Below, in pieces: positions 15,862-23,745 of a DNA stretch of 48,261 nucleotides. The stretch is from NCBI GenBank assembly GCA_046542315.1, contig JBKHBO010000007.1:1-48261 (forward strand), given 5' to 3'. Each line of letters opens with the position of its first letter. Within the stretch, counting starts at the first letter, position 1. The stretch is from PWPR01 sp046542315. GTDB lineage: Bacteria > Bacillota > UBA994 > PWPR01. The notes under the pieces are model-generated. The model had not been told where the DNA came from and did not search any database. It saw nothing but the letters and a program-made list of their open reading frames with translations. Made by a program: the position numbers and the translations under genes.

Positions 15862-16932
15862 TTATTTGAATTCATATCTATAATTCTTTATTATATCTAT
15901 TACTTTTTCTTTAGGTAATGCTTTTATTTCTGTTTGGTCTCTTCCAATCATATCACTAGCAGCAAATAAAGCGTTTATAATTGCCTCTTCAGTAGCTTCT
16001 ACTGCTCCTTTAAAGAAATGATACATTGTTTCACCATCTTCTGCCATTATATTTTTAGTAATTTCGTACTTTTCATCTCTGTTTCTTATATTTGATGTTG
16101 AAAAGGCTATTACAAAATCTCCACTACCATTTGAAGCTATTGAGCCTGTTCTTGCTAATCCCATACTTGCTCTTTTTGCAATCCTATGTAATTGTCTACT
16201 ATCAAATGGAGCATCAGTTGCTATTATCATTACTATGGAGCCATCTCCATCATTTTTTAGTTTATCTTCTTCGAGAATTAATCCAACAGGAACCCCATCA
16301 ATTACTAAATTCTCTCTCTTTCCAAAATTAGCTTGAACTAAACTACCTATAGTATATTCTTTATTATTTAATTTAACTAATCTTGAAGCACTTCCAATGC
16401 CTCCTTTGTAGCCAAAAGCAACCATTCCAGTCCCGCCACCGACATTACCTTCTTCAACAATATCACTTGAAGCTAAATTGAGAGCTTCAATGGCATTTTC
16501 TTGGCTTACAAATCTTTTTTCGATTTCATTTAACTTGCCATCATTACATTCTGCTACAATTGAGTTAACTGATTTCATTTTAGGATTATATTTTAGTAAA
16601 TATTGTATTAACCCATCTGCAACCTTGCCAACGTTTAAGGTATTTGTTAACATAATTGGAGTTTCTATATATCCAAGTTCTTTAACTTGTGGTATTCCAA
16701 TAGCTTTGCCGTATCCATTGTGAATATAGATAGATCCAGCACAATTATTCTGGTATAAATTCTTACTGTGTGGAATAATTGAAGTTACACCTGTTCTAGC
16801 ACAGCCATTTTCATCGTTGATTATAGTATAATGACCAACTCTAAGGTCGTTAATATCAGTTATAGAATTTTTTTTACCTGTAGGCATTGTTCCAATGTGG
16901 ATTCCATAGTCTCTTAATCGTTTTTTACTCAT
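15862..16932 (-). CDS. P1 family (S58, DmpA-like) self-processing peptidase
   Basis: DmpA-family enzymes are N-terminal nucleophile aminopeptidases that cleave themselves to expose the active residue. The 356 residues open with ITDINDLRVGH, typical of the family, and contain GNVGGGTGM near 163-170. The expected self-cleavage site is G180-S181 within GGIGSASR, giving Ser181 as nucleophile. The substrate could be small peptides or beta-amino acid peptides; the sequence does not say. There is no signal peptide, so it is cytoplasmic. Only 23 bases separate it from the divergent yitT-like gene. Confidence 0.85.
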   Translation of the reverse strand: MSKKRLRDYGIHIGTMPTGKKNSITDINDLRVGHYTIINDENGCARTGVTSIIPHSKNLYQNNCAGSIYIHNGYGKAIGIPQVKELGYIETPIMLTNTLNVGKVADGLIQYLLKYNPKMKSVNSIVAECNDGKLNEIEKRFVSQENAIEALNLASSDIVEEGNVGGGTGMVAFGYKGGIGSASRLVKLNNKEYTIGSLVQANFGKRENLVIDGVPVGLILEEDKLKNDGDGSIVMIIATDAPFDSRQLHRIAKRASMGLARTGSIASNGSGDFVIAFSTSNIRNRDEKYEITKNIMAEDGETMYHFFKGAVEATEEAIINALFAASDMIGRDQTEIKALPKEKVIDIIKNYRYEFK

Positions 16933-16955
16933 ATTAATTCCTCCATTTAGAAAGG

Positions 16956-17810
16956 GTGATTTTGTTGTTCAAAAGAATAAGTAATGTTTTAGGTATTTTA
17001 ATTGGAAGCTTTCTTACTGCTGTAGGTGTAAGTGTCTTCATGATCCCAAATAAAATAGCTGCAGGTGGTTTAAGTGGTATCGCTACTATATTATATCATC
17101 TTTTCAGTATATCTCCGGGTATATTTTTGTTTGCTGCTAATATTCCATTGTTGTTAGCAAGTGGATTTCTTATTAATTGGAAATTTGCACTAAACTCAGT
17201 TATTGGCGCTCTAGCAACCTCAGGGTTTGTTTATTTGCTTGAAAATATAGCTCCTTTAACTAGCGACCCGATTCTTGCTACTCTTTTTGGAGGAGTAATA
17301 TCTGGAATAGGAATAGGAATTGTTTTTAGATCTCAAGGATCTACTGGTGGTACTGATCTATTAGCAAGAATTTTATCTAAGTATACACCCATTACTTTAG
17401 GACAAGCACTATTAAGTATTGATGTGTTTATTATTGTATCAGCAAGTATTTTCTTTTCACCAGAATATGCAATGTATGCTCTAATAGGCTTGTTTGTTAC
17501 TACTAAATTAATTGACGCTGTTCAAGAAGGAATATCTTATACAAAAGAAATTAGAATTATAAGTGATTCTGTTGAGTTAATAACAAAACGGATTATATCA
17601 GAATTAGATCGAGGAGCTACACTTATGTATTCTAAAGGTGCTTACAGCCAGCAAAATCGCCTTGTGGCTAGTGTTGTAATAAGACGCAACGAATTAGCTA
17701 TGGTTAAAGAAATAATAAGGGAAACTGATCCTAATGCGTTTGTAATTGTTTCCGATGTACATCAAGTATTAGGAGAAGGTTTTACTAGAATCGATAAAAT
17801 GAACGAATAA
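16956..17810 (+). CDS. YitT family membrane protein (DUF161/DUF2179)
   Basis: The protein belongs to the YitT/YpjC family of unknown function. Five or so membrane segments lie between residues 10 and 190 (for example GILIGSFLTAVGVSVFM, and PGIFLFAANIPLLLASGFL). A soluble DUF2179 domain of about 80 residues follows at the C-terminus (QNRLVASVVIRRNELAMVKEII). The frame opens at GTG 16956, but AAAGGGTGAT just before the TTG codons suggests translation from TTG 16965 (MFKRISN). The gene stands alone on the plus strand with a strong terminator. A transport role is possible but unproven. Confidence 0.85.
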   Translation: MILLFKRISNVLGILIGSFLTAVGVSVFMIPNKIAAGGLSGIATILYHLFSISPGIFLFAANIPLLLASGFLINWKFALNSVIGALATSGFVYLLENIAPLTSDPILATLFGGVISGIGIGIVFRSQGSTGGTDLLARILSKYTPITLGQALLSIDVFIIVSASIFFSPEYAMYALIGLFVTTKLIDAVQEGISYTKEIRIISDSVELITKRIISELDRGATLMYSKGAYSQQNRLVASVVIRRNELAMVKEIIRETDPNAFVIVSDVHQVLGEGFTRIDKMNE

Positions 17811-17812
17811 AA

Positions 17813-17836
17813 AAGCTTGCTCAAAAGAGCAAGCTT
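17813..17836. terminator. Bidirectional terminator between yitT-like gene and pduL
   Basis: AAGCTTGCTC (17813-17822) and GAGCAAGCTT (17827-17836) form a perfect 10-bp stem with an AAAA loop. T-rich tracts follow on both strands (TTAATTTTT on plus; TTTTTT on minus). It serves both convergent genes. Confidence 0.92.
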
Positions 17837-17847
17837 AATTTTTACAA

Positions 17848-18423
17848 TTATTTTATTATAGAAACCATGTCGCCGTTACTAAGCATTGCTGCATTAGCTT
17901 CATCAATATCTACATGCATTTCTAATGCATAACTATCATTGACTCTAACCAATACATTTTTGAAGATAAGTTGGCGATCATTATCAACTGTTTCTACTTG
18001 AACATAATCTTTATCACTAACACCAAACTCTTTTGCATCTTCTGGTGTCATATGTATATGTCTTTTAGCTATAATTACACCTTTTTCCAGCTCTATTGAT
18101 CCATTTGGACCTTTAATAGTAGCTCCTGGAGTTCCTTCTAGGTCGCCAGAATCTCTAACCGGAATGTTCTTAATACCCAAAGTATAACTGTCTGTTAAAG
18201 ATATTTCTATTTGTGTATCGCCTCTAGTAGGTCCTAGTATTCTAACTTTAGGAAAGCATCCTTTAGCTCCACATAGTTCTACACTCTCTTCACAAGCGTA
18301 TTGACCAGGTTGACCTAAATCTCTATAATTATTCAACTCATAATTCTTTCCGAATAATTTAACAAGATCTTTTTGTGAGACATGAATATGTCTATTTGAA
18401 ACACCGATTGGTATTTTCTTCAT
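17848..18423 (-). CDS. pduL: Phosphate propanoyltransferase PduL
   Basis: PduL converts propionyl-CoA (or acetyl-CoA) and phosphate to the acyl phosphate plus CoA, the step before substrate-level ATP formation. The 191 residues contain both zinc-site motifs, SNRHIHVS at 9-16 and KRHIHMT near 119-125, and the duplicated PduL barrel. The N-terminus starts directly at the fold, without the extra helix that sends PduL into microcompartments, and no shell genes are nearby. As the last gene of the methylmalonyl-CoA operon it most likely handles propionyl-CoA. The acetate/propionate kinase is not in this window. Confidence 0.93.
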   Translation of the reverse strand: MKKIPIGVSNRHIHVSQKDLVKLFGKNYELNNYRDLGQPGQYACEESVELCGAKGCFPKVRILGPTRGDTQIEISLTDSYTLGIKNIPVRDSGDLEGTPGATIKGPNGSIELEKGVIIAKRHIHMTPEDAKEFGVSDKDYVQVETVDNDRQLIFKNVLVRVNDSYALEMHVDIDEANAAMLSNGDMVSIIK

Positions 18424-18440
18424 ATTAACTCCTTCCGTTA

Positions 18441-19574
18441 TTATCCTAAGATTGACAACATTATACCTGCAGCTACTGCTGAACCAATAACTCCTGCAAC
18501 GTTAGGTCCCATAGCATGCATTAATAAGAAGTTTTGTGGATTAGCTTCTTGTCCAACTTTTTGAGTAACTCTAGCCGCCATTGGTACTGCTGATACACCA
18601 GCAGATCCAATAAGTGGATTAATTTTACCTTTGGAAAGAGCACCCATAAGCTTTGCTAACAATACTCCACCAGCTGTTCCTATAGCAAAAGCAAATAATC
18701 CTAATGCAATAATACCTAAAGTATCAAGTTGTAAAAAGATATCTGCAGTTGCAGTTGCACCAACTGTTAAACCTAAAAATATTACAATAATATTGTTAAG
18801 AGCATTTTGAGCAACATCACTCAATCTGTTTACTACTCCACTCTCTTTCATTAAGTTACCAAACATTAACATACCAAGAAGTGGTACAGCTGCTGGTAAC
18901 AATAAACCACACAAAAGTGTAACAATCATTGGGAAAAGCACTCTTTCTACTTTAGAAACAGGTCTTAGCTGTTTCATAACTATTCTTCTTTCTTTTTTAG
19001 AAGTAAGTGCTTTCATAATTGGTGGTTGAATTATAGGCACAAGTGCCATATATGAATATGCTGCAACAGCTAATGGACCTAGATATTCAGGCGCAAGCCT
19101 AGAAGCTAAGTATATAACTGTTGGTCCGTCTGCTCCTCCAATAATTCCAATAGAACCAGCTACTTCTGGAGTAAACCCCATTAGTAGTGCTCCAATGAAA
19201 GTGACAAAGATTCCTATTTGCGCTGCTGCGCCTAAAAGAAATGTTTTTGGATTAGCAATCAGTGGACCAAAGTCCGTCATTGCTCCAACACCCATAAAGA
19301 TAAGTGGTGGATATATACCAAGTTTAACCCCTTGGTAAAGGTAGTAAAGTAATCCTCCAACACTATCGCCTACACCAGGATCCATAATTCCTGATAGTGG
19401 TAAGTTTGTTAAAAACATACCAAAACCAATAGGTAATAATAATAGTGGTTCAAATTTCTTTACTATCGCTAAATAGATTAAGACAAAGGAAATTAGGATC
19501 ATTATAATCTGAGGTCCAGTTATAACTGCAAATCCCGTTTCCGCTAAAAATTTTGCAAAAGCTTCACCAAGCAA
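18441..19574 (-). CDS. mmdB: Na+-translocating methylmalonyl-CoA decarboxylase, beta subunit
   Basis: This integral membrane subunit decarboxylates carboxybiotin and pumps Na+ outward. The 377 residues form about nine membrane segments. The conserved signature GGADGPT at 146-152 holds the Na+-binding Asp (D149), and GVGAMTDFGPL lies at 95-105. The length matches OadB/MmdB. The TTG start at 19574 is fixed by GGAGGG six bases upstream. By sequence alone OadB, GcdB and MmdB cannot be told apart; the neighbouring mutase, epimerase and MmdA point to methylmalonyl-CoA. Confidence 0.93.
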   Translation of the reverse strand: MLGEAFAKFLAETGFAVITGPQIIMILISFVLIYLAIVKKFEPLLLLPIGFGMFLTNLPLSGIMDPGVGDSVGGLLYYLYQGVKLGIYPPLIFMGVGAMTDFGPLIANPKTFLLGAAAQIGIFVTFIGALLMGFTPEVAGSIGIIGGADGPTVIYLASRLAPEYLGPLAVAAYSYMALVPIIQPPIMKALTSKKERRIVMKQLRPVSKVERVLFPMIVTLLCGLLLPAAVPLLGMLMFGNLMKESGVVNRLSDVAQNALNNIIVIFLGLTVGATATADIFLQLDTLGIIALGLFAFAIGTAGGVLLAKLMGALSKGKINPLIGSAGVSAVPMAARVTQKVGQEANPQNFLLMHAMGPNVAGVIGSAVAAGIMLSILG

Positions 19575-19593
19575 TATTATCCCTCCAATGTTG

Positions 19594-20022
19594 CTACTTA
19601 ATTACTACCATAATGTCACCTGCATTGACATTACTGCCTTTTTGTACAGCAACATTTGCAATAACACCATCTCTTGGAGACATAACTTCGTTCTCCATTT
19701 TCATTGCTTCAAGCACTAGTAAAACTTGATTCTCTTTAACTGCTTCTCCTTCGCTAACTTTAACATCTAAAACAACACCAGGCATAGGTGACTCTACTGA
19801 AAGTTCACCTTCGCCAACAGTTGCTGGTTTAACTGCTGGTGCTGACTCTTTTTTAGGAGCTGGAGCAGCTTCCTGTTTTGGTGTTGAAGCTGGCTTTTGA
19901 GTTGTTTGTGTTTTTGGTCTACTTGGGCGTGATGGAGTAGCTAATGTTTGGCCTTCTCCATCTAGTTCCTCTACTTCTACTTCATAAACTTCTCCATTAA
20001 CTGTTATATTAAATTTGCGCAC
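19594..20022 (-). CDS. mmdC: Biotin carrier subunit of methylmalonyl-CoA decarboxylase
   Basis: This swinging-arm protein carries CO2 on biotin from MmdA to MmdB. After a short N-terminal segment (KFNITVNGEVYEVEVEEL) comes a Pro/Ala/Lys-rich flexible linker of about 45 residues, then a biotinyl domain with EAMKMEN; the biotinylated Lys is K108 from the chosen start. GTG 20022 is preferred because GGAG stands eight bases upstream; the frame itself runs open to a GTG at 20040. It is 142 residues. The gene lies between the delta-type and beta subunits. Confidence 0.93.
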   Translation of the reverse strand: MRKFNITVNGEVYEVEVEELDGEGQTLATPSRPSRPKTQTTQKPASTPKQEAAPAPKKESAPAVKPATVGEGELSVESPMPGVVLDVKVSEGEAVKENQVLLVLEAMKMENEVMSPRDGVIANVAVQKGSNVNAGDIMVVIK

Positions 20023-20041
20023 GTTAATTTCTCCTTCCACT

Positions 20042-20410
20042 CTACATTTGATTAGATACTTGTGTTTGCATTAATTCTTGCTTACCTGCTTCTTTCCACT
20101 CGGATCTATTTACTCTTTTGATTGAAATAATATTAAAATCTAAAATTTCTTGTCCGGTATAGGCAGCGATAGCAGCGCTGATGGCAGCAATTATCTCTTT
20201 TTTATCATTATTTTTCACTTTAGTTTCAATAGAATTATTTTCTACTGGCTTAACATTTACTTGTTCAGTAGTCTTCCTTTTAGGTTTATTTGGATTTTTA
20301 TAAAATATACTTTTCATTAAACTCATAACCAGCGATAAACCTAATAAAGCTGTCATTACAACAGTCATTCCTATTGATAAAACTACAATTCCATATTCAA
20401 ATTGACTCAT
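20042..20410 (-). CDS. mmdD: OadG/MmdD-like small membrane subunit
   Basis: This small subunit anchors and stabilises the decarboxylase complex. The 122 residues have one N-terminal membrane segment (about 7-32, GIVVLSIGMTVVMTALLGLSL), a charged linker, and a cytoplasmic segment with the repetitive IIAAISAAIAAYTG and a C-terminal region similar to OadG. The operon position between the carboxyltransferase and the biotin carrier matches mmdA-D-C-B of other anaerobes. Confidence 0.88.
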   Translation of the reverse strand: MSQFEYGIVVLSIGMTVVMTALLGLSLVMSLMKSIFYKNPNKPKRKTTEQVNVKPVENNSIETKVKNNDKKEIIAAISAAIAAYTGQEILDFNIISIKRVNRSEWKEAGKQELMQTQVSNQM

Positions 20411-20421
20411 ATTATCTACTC

Positions 20422-21969
20422 CTATAAAGGAATATTACCATGCTTTTTACTAAATCTATTCTCACGCTTAGTTGAGCATGATTCTAAAGCATTGATAACA
20501 CTTATTCTTGTTTGTCTTGGATCAATTACATCGTCGATTAATCCTCTAGAAGCTGCTACATATGGGTTAGCGAATTTTTCTGAATATTCATTAATTTTTT
20601 CTTGTCTCTTTTCTGGTGGATTATCAGCTGCAGCAATTTCTTTTCTAAATATTATATTTGCTGCTCCAGATGGTCCCATTACAGCTATTTCTGCATTCGG
20701 CCATGAGTAAACCATATCTGCACCCAGTGCTTTTGAACACATAGCAAGATATGCTCCGCCATAAGCTTTTCTCAATATTACTGAAATTTTTGGTACGTTT
20801 GCTTCTGAGTAAGCATATAGTAGTTTAGCACCATGCCTAATTATTCCACCATATTCTTGCCCAACTCCAGGCAAATATCCAGGAACATCAATAAATGTTA
20901 CTAAAGGGATACTAAATGCATCACAGAATCTTATAAATCTAGAACCTTTATCAGATCCATCAATATCTAAACAACCTGCTAGAATTCTTGGGTTATTGGC
21001 AACAATACCAACTGATCTACCATTTATTTTAGCAAATCCTACAACCATGTTTTGTGCATAATGTTCGTGAACTTCTAAGAAATATTCGTTATCAACTACT
21101 TCTTTAACAACATCTCTAACATCATATCCCTTATTAGGATTAAGTGGAACCATATCTATTAACTTATCATTAGTTCTCCATGGTTCATCACTTGTTTCTT
21201 CTACACCAGCTTGTTCCATGTTGTTTTGTGGTAAAAAGTCAATTAATTCTCTAACTCTTAATAATGTATCCTCTTCATCTTTTCCTAAAAAGTGACTAAC
21301 ACCACTCTTTTGGTTATGCACTATTCCGCCACCTAGGTCATCAGAGCTAACATCTTCGCCAGTAACTGATTTTATTACTTGTGGTCCAGTGATAAACATT
21401 TTAGAAGTAGTTTCAGCCATGAAAATAAAGTCTGTTAATGCAGGAGAGTATACTGCACCGCCTGCACATGGTCCTAAAATAACAGAAATCTGTGGTATAA
21501 CACCTGAAGCCATAGTATTTCTATAAAAAATCTCACCATAACCATTAAGTGCATCTACACCTTCTTGAATTCTAGCACCACCAGAGTCATTTATACCTAT
21601 TAAAGGAGCTCCATTTTTAATGGCTAGATCCATTACTTTGGTAATTTTCTTAGCGTGCATTTCTCCTAAAGTTCCTGCAATTACAGTAAAATCTTGGGCA
21701 AAAACATAGACTAATCGACCATTAATAGTTCCATATCCAGTGACTACACCCTCTCCAGGTGCATCAATTTTATCCATACCTAAATCTGTGCTGCGATGTT
21801 TGACAAACATGCCAATTTCGATAAAACTACCTTCATCAAGTAAAATATCTAATCTCTCGCGAGCTGTCATTTTCCCTTTTGAATGTTGAGAATCAATTCT
21901 TTTTTGACCCCCACCTTGTTTTATATTTTCTTTTTTCTGTTTAAGTTGTTCTATAACGTGCTCCATCAT
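20422..21969 (-). CDS. mmdA: Methylmalonyl-CoA decarboxylase alpha subunit (carboxyltransferase)
   Basis: This subunit moves the carboxyl group of methylmalonyl-CoA to biotin, releasing propionyl-CoA. The 515 residues have the two crotonase-like carboxyltransferase halves. The N-terminal half includes KMTARERLDILLDEGSF and NDSGGARIQEGVDAL; the C-terminal half has FIDVPGYLPG and RKAYGGAYLAM. The length is that of MmdA and of propionyl-CoA carboxylase beta, but the OadB-type pump next to it and the absence of biotin carboxylase indicate the decarboxylating direction. Confidence 0.93.
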   Translation of the reverse strand: MMEHVIEQLKQKKENIKQGGGQKRIDSQHSKGKMTARERLDILLDEGSFIEIGMFVKHRSTDLGMDKIDAPGEGVVTGYGTINGRLVYVFAQDFTVIAGTLGEMHAKKITKVMDLAIKNGAPLIGINDSGGARIQEGVDALNGYGEIFYRNTMASGVIPQISVILGPCAGGAVYSPALTDFIFMAETTSKMFITGPQVIKSVTGEDVSSDDLGGGIVHNQKSGVSHFLGKDEEDTLLRVRELIDFLPQNNMEQAGVEETSDEPWRTNDKLIDMVPLNPNKGYDVRDVVKEVVDNEYFLEVHEHYAQNMVVGFAKINGRSVGIVANNPRILAGCLDIDGSDKGSRFIRFCDAFSIPLVTFIDVPGYLPGVGQEYGGIIRHGAKLLYAYSEANVPKISVILRKAYGGAYLAMCSKALGADMVYSWPNAEIAVMGPSGAANIIFRKEIAAADNPPEKRQEKINEYSEKFANPYVAASRGLIDDVIDPRQTRISVINALESCSTKRENRFSKKHGNIPL

Positions 21970-21978
21970 AACTCCTCC

Positions 21979-22383
21979 TTAACTGTCGCGTTCACACAAC
22001 TCTATTAAAATACCATTTGTACTTTTTGGATGTATAAATGCTATTCTTGCTCCGTGAGCACCTGGTTGAGGAGTTTCATTTATAAGTCTTACTCCTTTTT
22101 CTTTTAAAGTGCTTAGAGCTACTTCAATATCATCAACTTTAAAGGCTAGATGTGCAATACCCTCACCTCTTTTTTCAATATGCTTAGCTATAGCACTATC
22201 TTCTGAGGTTGGTTCTAATAATTCGATATTGCTCTCACCCACAGGTAAAAAAGCTACTTTTACTTTTTGGCTAGGCACTTCTTCTACTCCTGTAGGTTCT
22301 ATTCCCAAAGTGTTTTGATAAAATTCTAAAGCTTGTTCAATACTTTTTACTGCTACTCCAAGATGGTCAATTTTTTCTAACAT
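21979..22383 (-). CDS. mce: Methylmalonyl-CoA epimerase
   Basis: The enzyme interconverts the R and S forms of methylmalonyl-CoA. It is needed because the mutase makes the R form while the decarboxylase uses the S form. The 134 residues form a vicinal-oxygen-chelate fold with paired modules. Metal ligands His7 (KIDHLGVAV) and His78 (GIAHLAF) and a C-terminal Glu (ILIELCE) are visible. It is two bases from meaB and nine from mmdA, in an operon holding every partner of the pathway. Confidence 0.95.
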   Translation of the reverse strand: MLEKIDHLGVAVKSIEQALEFYQNTLGIEPTGVEEVPSQKVKVAFLPVGESNIELLEPTSEDSAIAKHIEKRGEGIAHLAFKVDDIEVALSTLKEKGVRLINETPQPGAHGARIAFIHPKSTNGILIELCERDS

Positions 22384-22385
22384 CT

Positions 22386-23342
22386 CTATTCTCCTTTTTC
22401 TAATAAAATATTGAATAATCCATCAGATACTTTATAAGGCGTTGTTTGGTGCTGGTATATTTGTTCAATTTTTTTCTCATATTTAGATTTTCCAATAGCT
22501 TTATTGATATGTTTTTTCATTTTATATTGCAATATGTCTTGTATCTCGGTAATAATTTGTTTCTTTCTTCTATTTTCAAAATTACCGCTTTCAATTGCTT
22601 TTTCTAAAAACTCAATAATATTATTGTATAAATCTTCAATTCCTTCTCCATTAATTGAAATTGTAGGTATAACAGGAGGTCTATTCTCAACATCATAGTC
22701 GCTCATTTCTATCATTAAATGCAACTCTCTAATAGTCCTATTAGAACCCTCTCTGTCTGCTTTGTTAACAACAAATATGTCTGCGATCTCCATGATTCCT
22801 GCTTTTAATGTTTGAATATGGTCTCCCATACCCGGAACTGAAACTACGACAATAGCATCTGATATTTGCATTATGTCTGTTTCAGCCTGACCTATACCAA
22901 CGGTCTCTATTATAACATAATCGTAGCCAGATGCATCTAAAACTTTAATTGCATCTCTTGTAGCTTTTGCTAAACCACCTAAATTACCTCTACTACCCAT
23001 AGATCTAATAAAAACACCAGCATCATTTGTTAAAGATGGCATTCTAATCCTATCACCCAGAATAGCTCCTCCAGTAAAAGGACTACTTGGATCGACTAAT
23101 ATTAGACCACAAGTTTTGCCTTTCTCTCTGATGTGCTTTACTAATTCTCCAACTAAAGTACTTTTGCCTGCACCTGGAGGTCCTGTGATACCAATTACCT
23201 TAGCATTTCCACAATGAGGATAAATATCATTTATTATGTTTACAGCTTCAGCTTCTTCATTTTCAATGTATGTAATAGCTCTAGCTATAAATCTTTTATT
23301 ACCTTTTAAAATTTCTTCTGAGAAACTACCTTTATTTCTCAT
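22386..23342 (-). CDS. meaB: MeaB/ArgK-type GTPase, chaperone of methylmalonyl-CoA mutase
   Basis: MeaB is a G3E-family GTPase that gates cobalamin loading and protects methylmalonyl-CoA mutase. The 318 residues carry Walker A GPPGAGKST near 54-62, a Walker B/switch ETVGIGQAETDI, and the NKAD nucleotide-specificity motif. The C-terminal helices mediate dimerisation. Its start overlaps the end of the cobalamin-binding subunit gene by 11 bases, indicating coupling with its client. Confidence 0.95.
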   Translation of the reverse strand: MRNKGSFSEEILKGNKRFIARAITYIENEEAEAVNIINDIYPHCGNAKVIGITGPPGAGKSTLVGELVKHIREKGKTCGLILVDPSSPFTGGAILGDRIRMPSLTNDAGVFIRSMGSRGNLGGLAKATRDAIKVLDASGYDYVIIETVGIGQAETDIMQISDAIVVVSVPGMGDHIQTLKAGIMEIADIFVVNKADREGSNRTIRELHLMIEMSDYDVENRPPVIPTISINGEGIEDLYNNIIEFLEKAIESGNFENRRKKQIITEIQDILQYKMKKHINKAIGKSKYEKKIEQIYQHQTTPYKVSDGLFNILLEKGE

Positions 23343-23733
23343 TGCTCAAATTCTTAATAAACTTAATAATACTGTCTGTACTTGTTCCTGGCCCAAAGAT
23401 TTCTTCTATTCCACTTTCTTTTAAGAATGGTATATCATCTTGAGGAATTACTCCTCCTCCAAAAACGACAATATCTTCAGCTTCATTTTCTTTAAGCAAC
23501 TCAGTTACTTTAGGAAATAGATGATTATGTGCTCCAGATAAGCATGAAAGGCCGATAAATTGAACATCTTCCTGAATAGCTGCTTTTACTATTTGTTCTG
23601 GAGTTTGTCTAAGTCCTGTATAAATTACTTCCATTCCAGCATCTCTTAGTGCTCTTGATACAACTTTAGCACCTCTATCATGGCCATCTAATCCAGGTTT
23701 AGCTACTAAAATTCTTATTTTCTTCTCTGACAT
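23332..23733 (-). CDS. mcmA2: Methylmalonyl-CoA mutase, cobalamin-binding subunit
   Basis: This small subunit binds adenosylcobalamin. The DxHxxG motif, whose His replaces the lower axial ligand, is at residues 19-24 of the longer frame (DGHDRG). GLSCLSGAH and the later GGGVIP loop complete the B12 fold. The frame opens at 23742, but the ATG at 23733 has the better spacing (eight bases) behind GAGGG, giving 133 residues. The split large/small arrangement is common in archaea and many anaerobes. Confidence 0.95.
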   Translation of the reverse strand: MSEKKIRILVAKPGLDGHDRGAKVVSRALRDAGMEVIYTGLRQTPEQIVKAAIQEDVQFIGLSCLSGAHNHLFPKVTELLKENEAEDIVVFGGGVIPQDDIPFLKESGIEEIFGPGTSTDSIIKFIKNLSNEK

Positions 23734-23745
23734 TTCATTCACCCT

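Noticed and set aside
18441..21969. Oxaloacetate or glutaconyl-CoA decarboxylase
   Set aside because: The carboxyltransferase is of the MmdA/propionyl-CoA type, and mutase, epimerase and MeaB genes are in the same operon.
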